From contig JAODUP010000221.1 in the NCBI GenBank assembly GCA_025642065.1, positions 337,501-401,500 of the forward strand: DNA of 64,000 bases, given 5' to 3'. Positions 36,877 to 51,224 of the stretch are shown here, in pieces. The DNA comes from Paralvinella palmiformis (taxonomy: Eukaryota; Annelida; Polychaeta; Terebellida; Alvinellidae). A program made the translations under genes and the position numbers. Each line of letters starts with the position of its first letter. Position 1 is the stretch's first letter. The notes beneath the pieces were generated by a model. That model searched no databases and was not told the DNA's origin. It saw only the letters and a program-made list of their open reading frames with translations.

Positions 36877-39587
36877 CTGTCTTAGCACGCGAGCAATTGA
36901 TAGACGCCCAAGCCAGCCAACCTAGAAAAGCTAAACAGTAGGAATACGTGACTGTGAATGGACTCGTCGTAATATAAACATTATTACCCTCAGAGGGGAC
37001 TTTAATGGCCTAGCGAAGCAACACATCTAGCTCCTTGGTTTCCTCCATTGCTGGAAAGCTGGCTGTGTTTTCTGGCAGTATCTATCCAAATTCAGACTTC
37101 TGTCGAATTAGTTCTGTAAATATGCTATACTTACATTGAGTACTCTATATCTCGGAGCGATAGCTGAACATTCTCTTAATTTAAAGGCTTCAGTACAATA
37201 GAAGAATAAGATATGTCACTATCAGTCATTAAGTCAGTAGGCGAAATATAATACAAATGTCCATGGCTCGTTTAGCGATACCGTCAAAGTTAAGAATAGA
37301 CGAGCTCAGCTAAGATGAAAACAAGAAACTTAATTCTTTCATCGGTGACTTCCACCTTGAATGATCTTTTTGTACTATGCCGTTAGAAACAAATGGTATA
37401 TCTCATTATCAAGTCACGTTCTGCCGTTTCTGTTTAATCTTACAGTTCCTGGGGGGGGGGGATATTTTTGGCAATTTGACAATTACTTTGTTTTTCTTCT
37501 TCCTGGTGGCTTCCATGGTTACGTTAGTGTTTCGCACACTTATTGGAATATTGATCGATCTGCAATGAGCTTTTGGGGGAAATTTCACTATCAAGTAAAA
37601 ATTATGTTTGATTTTGGGGTCTTTATTTGTGACGATCGATTTTCTCTGTTAGTTGTTTTTGCTCCCTTTATTGTCCCATGTAGTTAACGTATTTGACCTT
37701 ATCGCTCGAATCGATAATCTCTTCATTATTATAAATCAATCAGCCATTCGTTTAAACGTCTCATTAATACAGTGAATATAAGTGTTTGAAACAAAGAGGG
37801 TTCATTGTTAGCTACCGGTTTATTTCACCCGCTGAAATTTTAGTGTTTGACATTGTCAGCTGACAATTATTCATGCTTCTGAAACAATACATTTCCCTCC
37901 ATTAATCTTATCGTATTTTCAACTTGACCTTTAACGCGGTCATCTCGCGTTGTCTGAATTTAATTTCTTCCTCGTTTCTATTATGTTATGTACTGGCCAT
38001 AACACAGTTTCCATATTGTTAAATCGACGTAAAACCGTCAAGAAAGACACGTTTACGATCGCCATTTCAGCTCGAATCCTGAGCACTTTAATGCCGGACT
38101 TCCTGTGGCTGCCTCTCACTGGTTTGGTGACTGAAACAAAATGTCCGCCATCGCTTGATTTACACGTCTAGAGAAGAACAATAAGCCAAATTAGTACCTA
38201 ACGCTTACGACATCAAGCTGTCAGGCGCATATTTATTTATGCATTGAAATCTCCCAAATGCGGTGATTCGACCATTCTTGTTTTTCACCAGTTATTTCTT
38301 CTGTGACAAATCGGTCAGTTAGAACCGTGTGTCTGCCTATTAAATATATCATCGATACCAAATGTCTTCTATTTGATGTTTCCCTTAACTTCGCCATCAA
38401 CTATCTAGCAACAACAGAACTGTATAGAATACACAAAAGTTTCTTATTTTTCTCGCCATACAGTATTTTACAGATCAACATATTGGACCCGAATAGTAAC
38501 ATCCACACATAACTAGACATCGCCTAGAAACCAAACCGCATGCCTCCAGTCGTATATACCGAGCATTTGACAAACTGCGCTCAGCGGAAGAGGTCCACGC
38601 GACATTAACAACTTATTTACTAGCGCGTCGAAAACAAAACCCAGAGAAGGCTCATTACTCATCCGGTGAATAAAATGCCACTCGTTAGAGGCGACGATTA
38701 TTGTGTCAGTTGACGAGTCGACGTTATAGATAATCTTCGGGGCGTCTTCTAGTTCGTAAGATGTTTATCGGATGAGCAATTACTATCTCTCGTGGCACTT
38801 AATACAAATATTAATCACCGTCAGCGTCGACTGAGTGATACGACGACGTAGTGGTCCTGCCGACTGGGCCATGTATCAGAACTGTCAGACGTGCCATAGG
38901 GGCAGCCCTAGCAGCGAGGCGGCCCATCGGCGGCCCATCGGCGGCGAAATCTCGACCCGTGTCACGGCGCCATATGATTTCTAGAAAAGGTTATCACCTC
39001 ACAATGGCGGACACACCCCCAGAGCTATACGGCTATAAAATGAAGTAACTCAATCCCATATTGTCAGTGGTCCGGTCTACGACGTGGCTCTCGTCGGGGC
39101 CGCTTAATTATACACCACGTCGATAGACGGACCGCGAAGTCGACCAACATATAGGTTAGAAGTCGGGCCACGAGTGGGCCATCGCCGGGAGGAGATCGTT
39201 CGATGATGGGCTCTCATCTGAGGAAATGGTGACAAGAGAAGAAATGACAAAACTGTGTTAGAAAGGACTATAAGGAAAAGGGCATCATATCGAGTAGTAA
39301 CTAATATAATGACTGTTATTTTGTATCCGATGAAGATGGCGCTGTGTAGTATTCTAGAATAACGCGCTTTATTAGCACAACTCACTGATAAATGTCGTAA
39401 TCGGTCTAGTGCGCACGCGTGTGTGTGGGGGGGGAGCGCACACTCACACACGTACGCACACATATGTGACCTGAAGCTGGTTAGTGGAAATATTTGTCAA
39501 ATGAAGCGAATAAATACAAAACAACGTCTATTAAATGACGCGAAATGAGGCAGAAAATGTTCGTATGCTGACTGCCTGAGATACTGA
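36877..39587. other. No gene seen; mostly unique upstream block
   Basis: A G10 run lies at about 37451-37460. A local repeat of CGGCCCATCGG lies at about 38928-38946 in a GC-rich island. A GT/G-run lies at about 39417-39435. The rest is unique. The 108-codon frame at 37361-37687 and the 119-codon frame at 39104-39463 resemble no family I know. Confidence 0.5.
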
Positions 39588-39714
39588 TCTCTCTCTCTCT
39601 CTCTCTCTCTCTCACTCACTCACTCACTCACTCACTCACTCTCTCTCTCTCTCTCTCTCTCTCAATCACACACACACAATACATCTACCTCACTCTAAAG
39701 AAAAGATACACATA

Positions 39715-39805
<91 letters not shown>

Positions 39806-39822
39806 AATAAGAGAGAGAGAGT
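39588..39822. repeat. Compound (CT)n-(ACTC)n-(CT)n-(AT)n-(GA)n
   Basis: (CT)n to 39612, (ACTC)n at about 39613-39640, (CT)n to 39663, then AC and CT runs, (AT)n at 39741-39797 and a short GA run. Confidence 0.95.
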
Positions 39823-39904
39823 TTTATTTTAATGAGCAGAGAGTTTGTGACTGAGAAGCTTAAGATGAAGATCAGTTGCGCCTCATCTTTCCCATTATCA
39901 AAAA

Positions 39905-40025
39905 GAGTGCTCGATACCTCAGTGATTGGAGTTTGTACTACAAAACTCCAGAATGTGGGTTCGAACCCGACTAATGCTCGCGTTTGTGAGATGTTACCTT
40001 CTTGTAACCAGCTCCGATGCAACCC
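39905..40025 (+). mobile_element. SINE B-type tRNA-derived element
   Basis: A-box-like TACCTCAGTGATTGG (39915-39929) and a perfect palindromic B box GGTTCGAACCC (39958-39968) are followed by CGTTTGTGAGATGTTACC, CTTCTTG and GATGCAACCC. This parallels the tails at 20443 and 4635. Confidence 0.6.
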
Positions 40026-43000
40026 AGTTTTCGTAAACTAATTTTTCTTCTTTTTGACTACCGCATAAACAACAATAGAATATATTAACATAGTGAACGT
40101 TGACGGGAAAATATTGCTAATTCCGTGTTAACAGCTCAACGGTTGGTCACGTGTGTGTTCCAAAGAGCGCCATCTTTGGTGTAAAAGAAATCTCCAAATC
40201 CAAGCATGTATAGAAATGTATGTACGTGTTGAAGAATGAAAGCTCGAAAAATCAGGCATCTGCACAATTTACAGCCATAAGTCTTACGGTTCTCGGCAAT
40301 TACGATGTCGATGTGGCTATTCTTTCGAACAATGTCGAACAAAGTTTGTAATATTGAATTTCGCCATGTGGGAGGTTTATGTTATTAGACATCCGGGCCA
40401 CTTTTACCGGGCGGCGCTACTAAACACCGACATCAATCTGAGACGAACCATCGACGAGCAGACGATAATCGAGCGTCTCGTCGTTGTTGCTTGGATGATG
40501 ACGATGATACGTGCCCGGTTAAGGAGGCGAATACATTAAACTTGGACTCCGTCAATCGGCGGCAAATTGTGGCCGCCATTGTCGGGGACATACTGAGTTA
40601 CGGCTATAAACTATGTCCCCGGACGATGGTTATGGCCCCCACGTTTATTGTCCATCCATGTCACTGACTCATGGTCTTCTACATGATTCCATCTCGTCAA
40701 AAGACGACAGATCGTCTGCTATAATAACGCGGGAGCACCACGGTTGGCCCGCTGACCTTGTACCGTGTCAGAGTTTGCGAGTTAATTAGAAGTTGAACTG
40801 TAACGCCTCCTTAAGCTGATGGCAGTAAACTGACGACCAAAACTTCGGTATTTACAACGAGATCGGGACGACCTTTTATCGTGTTAGGAGCGCTCAACTA
40901 AAATGATTCGATTATGACCCCTGACCCCCCGTTAAAGTGTCACGAATTTCGCGTTTCGTGCCGACCGGGAAATGATGGGGCGTATGCGTAAAAAATCAAC
41001 GAAAGTCGACCATTTATATCTACATACGCAAACTCAATAAAACTAATACATCTACTCGTTATGCGACTTTGAACAAGGTGATTGTCGTCGAAAACTCGAC
41101 ACGTTTAAAGTAATGAAAATGACGGAACGTTGATTGCATAAAATGATTACTTTTTAATTGGGTTTTTTAAGCGATTTAGATACAGATTAGCATTCTGCGC
41201 GTGTGAACGTCGCTGCTCCGCCATCTTATTTCCAGATGTTGCATCGTTCGAAGTGAGTGAGGCTTTGCGTCGGTGAGATCGGGCGAAGACGTGGGTAAAT
41301 GCTAGAAAGTGTATGGGTATGTGAGCATAGCAGTGAGTGGTGGAATTATCGAATTACGTGAACAACGAAATTGCTATCTCCTTGGGTTTCTTTTCGTTTT
41401 GTTTTTGTACCAGTGCTATCCTCATTAATTCCACGACATCCTTACAATACTGTCCATTTCTCTGTCTAGCCGATGCCGCTATTGTGCCGCTCCACTGATA
41501 CGCCATAATTAAGCGAGAGATTTTTCCAGTCATAACAATACCATCCACAAATAAACGGATGATTGATGTTTAAGCGTGCCACAAGTCGTCATCAAGTGAG
41601 CCTCGTCTGTTTATAATGCTTAAGGCATACGAACGTCCATAAGGTTCTCTGTGTGTTCACTTCTGACCGAGCACGAGGGTAACGCCGTCGGGGCGTCGTG
41701 TCACGTGTAGGTTTAATGCGCGCGTTTGCTTACACGTCAGTGAAGTCCGGTTCGCCGTCACAACAATGGCATGATCGCTCTGTGACAGTAGCGTGTTAGT
41801 GTCACCTTTGTGCCGGTGTCATATGATACGGATACCCGGACAGCAAAGCTTCTACGTGGGAAAACAGTCCTTTATATTGTAATATGGTAGTTGGCGTCTT
41901 CTCAGACGGCGGACAAGCAAGTGGCAAAGGAGTCAAGGTCAAAGGTTTCGCGATATGTGTCGGGTTAAAGTTCACGGGAATAGGTTTACTCAATGAGATC
42001 GCGCTGCCACATTCTCGGGTGTATCAGCTGCCGGGCTGCCCCCTTGCGGTTGACAAAAACGGTTTAGTTCGTAGCCAAACGTGTTCCCAACCTGATCTAA
42101 ATCGAAGTGACAGCCTTATGCGTTGTCGCCATTACGGCGGGACGAGGCGAAACAATGGGTTAGAATGGGCGCCATCTCAGCGAACAAACGACGGAGAGGA
42201 CCTTTCTTGTGGGAAGCGCAGAGATGCCGCTTTCGCTCGATACGGAGACGTCGAAATGGAGGTATGCGAAGCTCCATAAATCAGTTGTTGTCATTTGGTC
42301 TCCACGGAGATCGGGGCGACCCATTTAGAGCGGCTTCCAAAGAAGCGATCGTTTGCTCATTAGTGACGCCATTGTCTGTTTATTGTCTGAGCTGACAGTA
42401 AGCCACAGTAACTAATCATGGCATCTATGTCGACTAACCACGACAGTGCTAGCTTTGTGCCGTCGTCCAACGCGTAAAGTCAGCCGCGCCTCAGCCGTAG
42501 CGAGGGTCCCACATAGACCACTGGGGAGCCTTCGACACGTCACGCTATTTGGAGTCGAGACCCTTTCCGGCTGACGGACTTCTGAGTTACCACCGACAAC
42601 TGACCACTACTGAGGTGGTCAGTGTGTGTCCACTCCGATTACTTTATGCACGAAAATATAAATTGCCACATTTCTGATAAGATCTCTCTCCCTCTCTCTC
42701 CTGTGGATGAAATATCGTTCGTCCTAGAGGCGACTAGTCTTTGATCTGTCCCAAAATGCGATTATCATCAACATTAAACTTGGCCAAGACGTCGAACAGT
42801 TTGTAAATATTGACTAGCATGTCTCCGTCGAGTGGTCAAACATCAAAGCTTCCTTTAAGTATCCCAGACGAGGAAGATGTTTTTGGAATTGATAATTGGA
42901 AGCGAAGTATCGGAAAGCGATCGTGTGACGGGTTAATAACAATTACCCTCGTTATAGGAGAGAGATATGGGAAGATGGCGAAAGAAGGGCTACCCGATAG

Positions 43001-43144
43001 AAGAAACAGAGGACCCATGTCATTGTTCGGAACGATTCAAGTCTCATATTCAGCTGCCTATTGAGACTAGACATCGAAACAAACAACACATTGTTGTCTT
43101 CTGATAAGGAAGTAATGTCTTCTTGGAGAAAGTGGATGGGGGTT

Positions 43145-43146
<2 letters not shown>
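40026..43146. other. No gene seen; long microsatellite-free block upstream of the bHLH gene
   Basis: Over 3 kb almost without simple repeats, unusual here, and with moderate GC. Two YGTGRGAA words (41855-41862 and 42208-42215) match the Su(H)/CSL consensus. The 131-codon frame at 41884-42279 and the others show no known domain. Regulatory DNA is a reasonable guess but unproven. Confidence 0.5.
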
Positions 43147-43185
<39 letters not shown>

Positions 43186-43360
43186 GATGGATGGATGGAT
43201 GGATGGATGGGTGAACGGATGTATGAATGCATGTATGTATAGATTGATGGATGCATGCATGTATCCATGTATAAAATGATTTTGTTTTTCATATACATGC
43301 ATCAACACACACGCGCACAGACACACATACACACACACACACACACCAACACACACACAC

Positions 43361-43442
<82 letters not shown>
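43147..43442. repeat. Compound (GA)n, (GGAT)n, (AC)n, (AT)n, (GA)n
   Basis: (GA)n 43147-43182, (GGAT)n with variants to about 43265, (AC)n at about 43305-43363, (AT)n 43364-43414 and (GA)n to 43442. Confidence 0.95.
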
Positions 43443-43446
<4 letters not shown>

Positions 43447-45417
43447 ACGCACCAGAAAACGTGAGAGGAGATGGCGACAAAACTAACAAAACCCTATATC
43501 TTAACCGTTCTCCATTCCGTGTATAATTTTTGAGTTTTGATTTGCGAAGTGCTTTGATATCATCTACTTACGGTAATACATCTGCTGACACTATACGGCG
43601 TCTGACTAACAACTTACTGATCATTCATCGAGTAATATAAATATATTAAGGTTATACTTGATATTTATAGAGTGGCAACATCACTTAGAAAATAATGATC
43701 CTTTCACACGTAGTCAGCGCTGCCGTGTTTCGGTGTTACTATTTACTTCACCTGCTTAGGTTCCTTGTTATTTTTGGATGGTGTCCTGTTTTTATTTTGT
43801 CCAAACATCGAGTCATTTCTGTCCCGGGCAAAGGACCTGCTAAATTCCACAATAAAATGCATGAACAGGCCCTATTCCAACAGCTATTGAAACCTGAACG
43901 AGTGTACTTAACACGGAACAGCACATTCTGCATCTTGGTTAAGGGGCATCGAGTCGGGTTCTGAGAACACGCCACATAAACAAACCACATAATAAGTTAA
44001 CATGTTATGATGTTTTATAACCGATGGCTTTACGAACAATTTCCATTATTCGCTGAAAGGTTTATCTTCCATGTTGACTTTAGCCATACGATTCAATATT
44101 CATTAGAAATAAAAATATTCAAGGTGGTGGCGGCGGTGGTGGTGGTGCGTGGTACGTATGTTGAACATTGGCAATCGTCTAGGTCTTGTGTGATTATGGA
44201 TGCTTAAAGGACTAGACAAGGCCTGTGCAACTGTACAAAACATGACGTCTTAAATCGTACATCGAGTTTGATTAGTAACGGTTGTGGTCATATATGGGAT
44301 GGCTGGCAAATTTAAATGCCATTCCACCCAGACCTGAGCACCAACGTTTCGTAAATACAACAAGCGCGGTATGATAAGTGATCGAATGAACTTCACGAAA
44401 CGATTAATTTAACACGAACATATAAATTTGACGCAATCCTTTTGTTGACTATAAAGGCATTTGACCAAACAAGCACACGATCCGTACATAGAGCACGTCA
44501 ATTATTATTACAATTGTGCCTAATTTTACCAATGTCCCGTACATTTATTAGAAGGTGGGTGGCCGGGTGGAAGCACTTTGAATGAATTTCCAAGCATGTC
44601 GGAGGTAGTGATGCGAAATGCCCGAGAACGAAACGAGCAGGATTTCTCTATTATGTTTACCATGAAAATAGCTGACCAATCACAGACGAGTCCGATCTTT
44701 TACGAAACCATAAAGAAAGTGCATCGGATCTCCCTATTCGTGAGAGATGGAAAGGAAAAGCGTAATCCCCGAATAAGAGAAGTGCAACTGATAACATCAA
44801 TGTCCCGTCAACATTAGTTAACCTATAAAGACTCCAGAGACAACTTACGAGCAACAGTCATGTATCAAGATAGGATTTATTGACATGCGGCACGTGGTCC
44901 ACAGTTCAGATCCCGATGTAGCTATTTACGGCCGATCAGCTGATTTATAATCCGTGAAATATTGTAAACAAACGTAACTAATCTACATGTTGCACATTAT
45001 ATAATATATATATAACGGTTTAGTAACACCCGGTTCTTTGTAGCCCGATATATCGTGACATTTCCTGATGAACGCGTATTTCAGTCTAAAGTATAAAGTT
45101 ACTAATAACATATGAATAAACAAATAAATCGAGATCGAATTGATTGATCCATCGATTTACTAATTGTCTGATTGATTTATTTATTAATTAGTTGATTGAT
45201 TGATTGTCTGATCGATTGATTGATAGGTTATATTTGTCAGGGTTTATGCTTTCATTTCATACTGTCGCAGCTAAATTATCTTATCTCTTCATTGTAATTT
45301 AATATAATGTTTATAGTGAATGCAATCTTGAGTTAATTATTAAATCTAATTAGTGAAAGTTTAATTAAATATAAAGGTAAACCTACGCTACCATGAGGTG
45401 TTAATAACTAGTGTTTA

Positions 45418-45420
<3 letters not shown>
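43443..45420. other. No gene seen
   Basis: A GGT-rich trinucleotide run at about 44122-44150 and degenerate GATT repeats at about 45140-45225. The rest is unique. The frames at 43695-43964 and 44578-44817 have no recognisable domain. Confidence 0.55.
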
Positions 45421-45504
<84 letters not shown>

Positions 45505-45601
45505 ATGAGTAGGTGTGTTTGCTGGTTTATTTGTTTGTGTGTCTGTGCGTATGTGTGTATGTGCATGAGTCCGTCCGTCCGTCCGTCCGTCAGTCCATCC
45601 A

Positions 45602-45661
<60 letters not shown>
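45421..45661. repeat. (GT)41 followed by (GTCC)n and (GTCT)n
   Basis: (GT)n 45421-45502 is uninterrupted. GT/TG variants follow, then GTCC at about 45570-45590 and CTGT repeats at 45603-45661. Frames on both strands are repeat-derived. Confidence 0.97.
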
Positions 45662-45662
<1 letters not shown>

Positions 45663-46285
45663 TAAACAAGCCTCCATATCGTCCAGCGACCTGCTAACAA
45701 ATCTTCCACCTGAAACAATCACACCTGAGAGCATCTTTAACAATTAATTACTCATCCTCTGAAACGTGTTATCATCAACGACCACAATCACCAAGTCATA
45801 TGGTCACACTCTGACACGAGTCTTTAGCCTCAACTCCTATATATATGACCCGAGGCACACACAACTTCAACTACAACGTCTATAGACAGACGCAATGGAG
45901 ATTCACCGTCTATTGTTCTTGAAGTCAGACTTGTGTCAACAAAAGAGAAGGGCTTTAAGTCGACCATAAAACTGGCTGTCACCGGTAGATGTCTGAAGAA
46001 GATAGTTAATAAAAAAAAGAATACCGGGAGAAATTAAAACAATTACCTGTAATTAGCGGTTTGTTGAAGGAGATTGTCTTGTCTATATACACTACGTCTG
46101 TTAGTTGTCTGCTACCGTCTAACTGGTCGAGTAGTGACAACAATCTTTCTTAGACCACAACAGATTTACTGCCCTCTCGCTGGGTGGGATTTCAATTTAA
46201 CGCATTTCTAACCACAGATTTATCGAGAGCATATCGGCCAAGTTACTTGGTTCGTCTTTTGATGGAAATATTCGGGCCTTTGACT
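45662..46285. other. No gene seen
   Basis: Unique sequence, moderate GC, no recognisable coding or RNA feature. Confidence 0.55.
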
Positions 46286-46414
46286 CGTCTCTCTCTCTCT
46301 CTCTCTCTCTCTCTGTGGATGCGTCTATGTATGTGTATGTGTGTGTGTATATGAGCGGCGCGCGCGCGTGTGTGTGTGGTGTGTGTGTGAGTGAGTGAGT
46401 GAGTGAGTGAGTGA

Positions 46415-46502
<88 letters not shown>
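46286..46502. repeat. Compound (CT)n, GT/GC, (GAGT)n, (GT)41
   Basis: (CT)n to 46314, GT/GC alternation to about 46388, (GAGT)n 46389-46420, then an uninterrupted (GT)n to 46502. Confidence 0.97.
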
Positions 46503-46504
<2 letters not shown>

Positions 46505-47811
46505 CCTATCCTGATTGACAAGAGGCTCCTGTACCGTATTGGCACCTATTCTCACCTAGAACCCATCTATTAATTATGTGAGTGGCGGGGTTGGTTTTAC
46601 CTGACCCTAATCTCCTATTATTATACGTGAGATAAAATGGAAAGAATTTCGAGAGAGCCAATTCGTGTTTGGGTAAGGAATGTTCCAGCTTTTCGCCATT
46701 ATACAGACTAATATTGGGACAAACTTTATCAGATTATATCGAAGTTGTTTCATGGTAGATTTGTCACATATTTGTGCTACTGTAGAGCTGTTTAATTTGG
46801 CGACAGAAAATTTTCGTTTGCCAGAAAAGTTCATTTTTGGGGGGATTTTCCAGAACATTCAGGAAAAAAATGACTGATGTTCCAAGCATGGCTGGGGAAA
46901 AACTAAGTTTATTGACCGCCATTATGACAGCCTCTCTCTGACGAAATAAATGTCAAGGACGAATGAATTTGATACGAGTGATTGTTTTATTATAAATTGT
47001 AATGTGAACCGATTATTAATACTTCCTATTATATGTGGGAATTTATGGAATATATGTGGATTTATTACACTCACGCAAAGTATATGTTGTTGTTGATTGC
47101 ATTCGCCTGAATGTTTCCTATATAAATGAATACTGTGCCATGTCTGTGCCATGTCATTTTGTATAAATCGATGTATGTTGTATCGTGTTTGAAATGAGTT
47201 GGTGTGACTGTTTGTATTACCAATGCTGTACTAGTCTTTACCATGTTAATGAAATAAATTAATGTATGTTGCGTTGAGTGTCTGTAAACTAATTTACAGC
47301 ATGTGAAATAATGTTCTGGTGCATATATGATTATTGAATAAATTAAAATATTACAAATATTCAGTGTGTTACTCAGAATAGCACTTTTAGAGTGTCATAT
47401 TAAGTTCTGCATAATACGATATTTTGAGGACAGGTAAAATTGGCGATATTTTGTCATTCGCCATTTTCGCCATTATTTCATATTCGCCAAATTAAACTGA
47501 TCTACAGTAGCTCGTTGTCGTTATTTGGCAATGACTTAACAGTGTCACTGCAATAACTGAGTCATATATTATATTCTACTTTTATTAATATTTTATGATA
47601 AGCTAGCTAGCACTTCGTATTGAACGTATTAGCACAATAACATTATAACAATATTCTATAGATATAATGGAATTTCATGTATTGGATATTGTATTGTATT
47701 GCATTGTATTGTATTGTTAGCCAACACATAAACTTATATCCATTTCTATCCAAACCAGCCTAAATTCCATCAAACTAATTCTGCATCACGTAGATACGCG
47801 CGCGCACGCCA
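46503..47811. other. No gene seen
   Basis: AT-rich unique sequence, with a short (GTATT)n run at about 47690-47718. Confidence 0.55.
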
Positions 47812-47813
47812 AA

Positions 47814-47868
<55 letters not shown>

Positions 47869-47942
47869 AGAGAGAGAGAGAGAGAGAGCCCCCCACAGAC
47901 ACACTGAGAGAGAGAGAGAGAGAGAGAGAGAGCCGCCCACAG

Positions 47943-47981
<39 letters not shown>

Positions 47982-47985
47982 CACA

Positions 47986-48024
<39 letters not shown>
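47812..48024. repeat. Repeat of repeats: (AC)n-(AT)n then three (GA)n/C-run/CAGACACAC blocks
   Basis: After (AC)n and (AT)n, the block [(GA)n, CCCC-type run, CACAGACACAC] occurs three times with a period near 50 bp, ending in (AC)n. The C-runs read GCCCCCCACAG, GCCGCCCACAG and GCCCCACAG, so copies are diverging. Confidence 0.9.
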
Positions 48025-48515
48025 GAAGTAGATATATTACCATAGCTGACCTCTGATAGCTACCAGACCCAAAACATCATGGCGTCCTTTATTTATTTCT
48101 GACCATATTTCTCTCAAATGGTCACACGTTCGTGTCGTTATAGTCGTCACATTAAATGGTTTATTGTCACCTTTCTTCGATAATGGCGACCCTTTGGCGC
48201 CGTGCACGAGTCTGGCGACCCTCGCACTTCGTATAGAACGACGAAATAAGATAAGGTCTTCATTGGTGGCGAAGAGAACCAAATAGAAACATAACACCGA
48301 AATCTCTAAATTAACCGAACAACAAACGGAGTGCGAAGAGTTACAATGAAGGTTAGATAACGATTTTTTGACGTTTCTTGTTTCTAATGGGCCAACATTT
48401 AGAGTAATATTGAAACGGCCCCCCCCCCTCCCCCCCTCCCCCCCCCGTATTAAAACAGTTAGGAAACATTGATGTCTACAAATGATTAGTGGCATAGGTA
48501 CAGACCTCCACCGCA
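48025..48515. other. No gene called; unexplained 159-codon frame and a C-tract
   Basis: A minus-strand frame (48037-48516) stays open without an obvious repeat and includes a Gly/Arg-rich stretch caused by the C-tract at 48419-48446. I recognise no domain and see no convincing splice context. It is the longest repeat-poor frame apart from the bHLH exon, so it is noted but not called. Confidence 0.3.
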
Positions 48516-48516
48516 A

Positions 48517-48606
<90 letters not shown>
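48516..48606. repeat. (AAT)n trinucleotide array, about 30 copies
   Basis: Uninterrupted. It is followed at once by an A-box-like GTGGTCTAGTGGTCAAGAG at 48617-48635 with no B box behind it, possibly the stub of a SINE head. Confidence 0.97.
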
Positions 48607-49940
<1,334 letters not shown>

Positions 49941-49944
<4 letters not shown>

Positions 49945-50318
49945 TTAAATTAATACAATGTTGAAAAGGAAGAGCTATTTCGTTTTAGTCCAGGAATAAT
50001 CCTTTGTGCGTATTGCTGCTTTGTTTTTAGCTTAGTCATTTGTACATAGTGTACACGCCACAATTTTTGTCACGTGTTCAACTGAAACTGTTATAAAAGG
50101 CCTAACTTTTCGCCCTGATCAGACAACAACTTGTAGAGCCGAATAAGTCGGAGCTTTATCCATACGACTGATACATAGATAAGATTTGTTTAGGTATTCG
50201 AATCCAGAATGAGGCCGAGATCGGCATTTGTGCTGTCAAAATGTTCTGTGTATAGATTTCTTTTGAACTGCAGCAGATTACTGCTGAATGTAAAATGTGG
50301 TGTCAAAGTAGTTATTTT
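49941..50318. other. No gene seen
   Basis: AT-rich unique sequence between the AT arrays and the inverted dispersed repeat. Confidence 0.55.
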
Positions 50319-50484
50319 GTATATGTGCTAACTTATCATTGAACCACAGCTCTGTGTCAAATGGTACTTGTTATTGTGTTTGCGCTTTCTGTACGCAGCT
50401 TACATAAAGACGCTTCCCTGTTTGTGTGACATTTTTCACGTACAAAAGCGGATTGGCTGGTGCCCACAGGCTGATGAGTAGACC
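50319..50484 (-). mobile_element. Unclassified interspersed repeat, copy 1
   Basis: The reverse complement aligns with 63185-63377. Shared words in order include CTACTCATCAGCCTGTGGG, CGCTTTT, a GTACG segment, ACAGG with AAGCG, TACCATTTGA and TTCAATGAT. I see no tRNA promoter, terminal inverted repeat or coding potential. It is probably a non-autonomous transposon or part of a larger element. Confidence 0.7.
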
Positions 50485-51224
50485 CCCCGCATACGCACAC
50501 GCACACACGCACACCTATGCACACAGACACACACACATATAGTATAGTTCTACGTATGTATAGATGTGTCGAGTAGGATTTTATATATGTATAGGTTCAT
50601 GCATATAGATGTATTTATGCGTAAATTTATGGAGATGTTTATGTTTTAAAGGATGTTTTGGTTGATGTTCTGAATCAGCGCCAATATATATGCGTAACCT
50701 AAAACACACACACACACACACACTCAAAGAACAAATTCAGTATTTCGCATATTTTCAATGTGTGCGTGTGTGCGTGTGTGCGTGTGTGTGTTCATGCGTG
50801 CGTGCGCGCGTGCGTACGTGTATACCGCCATTATGTCTATCTACCTGCCAACCAACAACAAGCTAGTTGATACCTGATGTATACTAATGTATCACTGTCA
50901 ATCAGAGATCTATTGTTAACTGTCTAATGTCTATTCTGAACGATAATAACAACTTATTGCTTTTTAACTAATGGAAGGTTAAAAGTTAAGTTACTCTCAG
51001 CTGTCAGAGGCTTCTAACTTAATCACCTCGTTTGTTGCTTAGATTAGATATACTTTGGTAAAGGGATAGATAACCTAAGAAAGGGACTGGATACCGTGGC
51101 AAAGATAGCTGATACCTTGATAAAGGGTTGACCATCTTGATAAAGGGTTGACCATCTTAATAAAGGACTGGCTGATGGAGAAACGGAAAACAGGATGTTG
51201 ATATAAACATTGTAGGGAATCAAG
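50485..51224. other. No gene seen
   Basis: AC-rich at 50495-50540, (AC)n at about 50704-50723 and GT/GC alternation at about 50760-50823. The rest is unique. Short AAAGG-containing duplications occur at about 51060-51170 (GATAAAGGGTTGACCATCTT twice). Confidence 0.6.

Noticed and set aside
41884..42279. 131-codon frame as an exon
   Set aside because: Composition is ordinary but no domain, start context or splice evidence is visible; conservation would be needed.
48037..48516. 159-codon frame as a real gene
   Set aside because: No recognisable domain, it includes a C-homopolymer-derived Gly/Arg stretch, and splice or promoter context is not convincing; a protein search with no hits would confirm rejection.
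50455..50490. CTGATGAGTAGACC as a hammerhead ribozyme core (also on the minus strand near 63185)
   Set aside because: No GAAA box follows a short stem II in either copy, so the catalytic core is incomplete.
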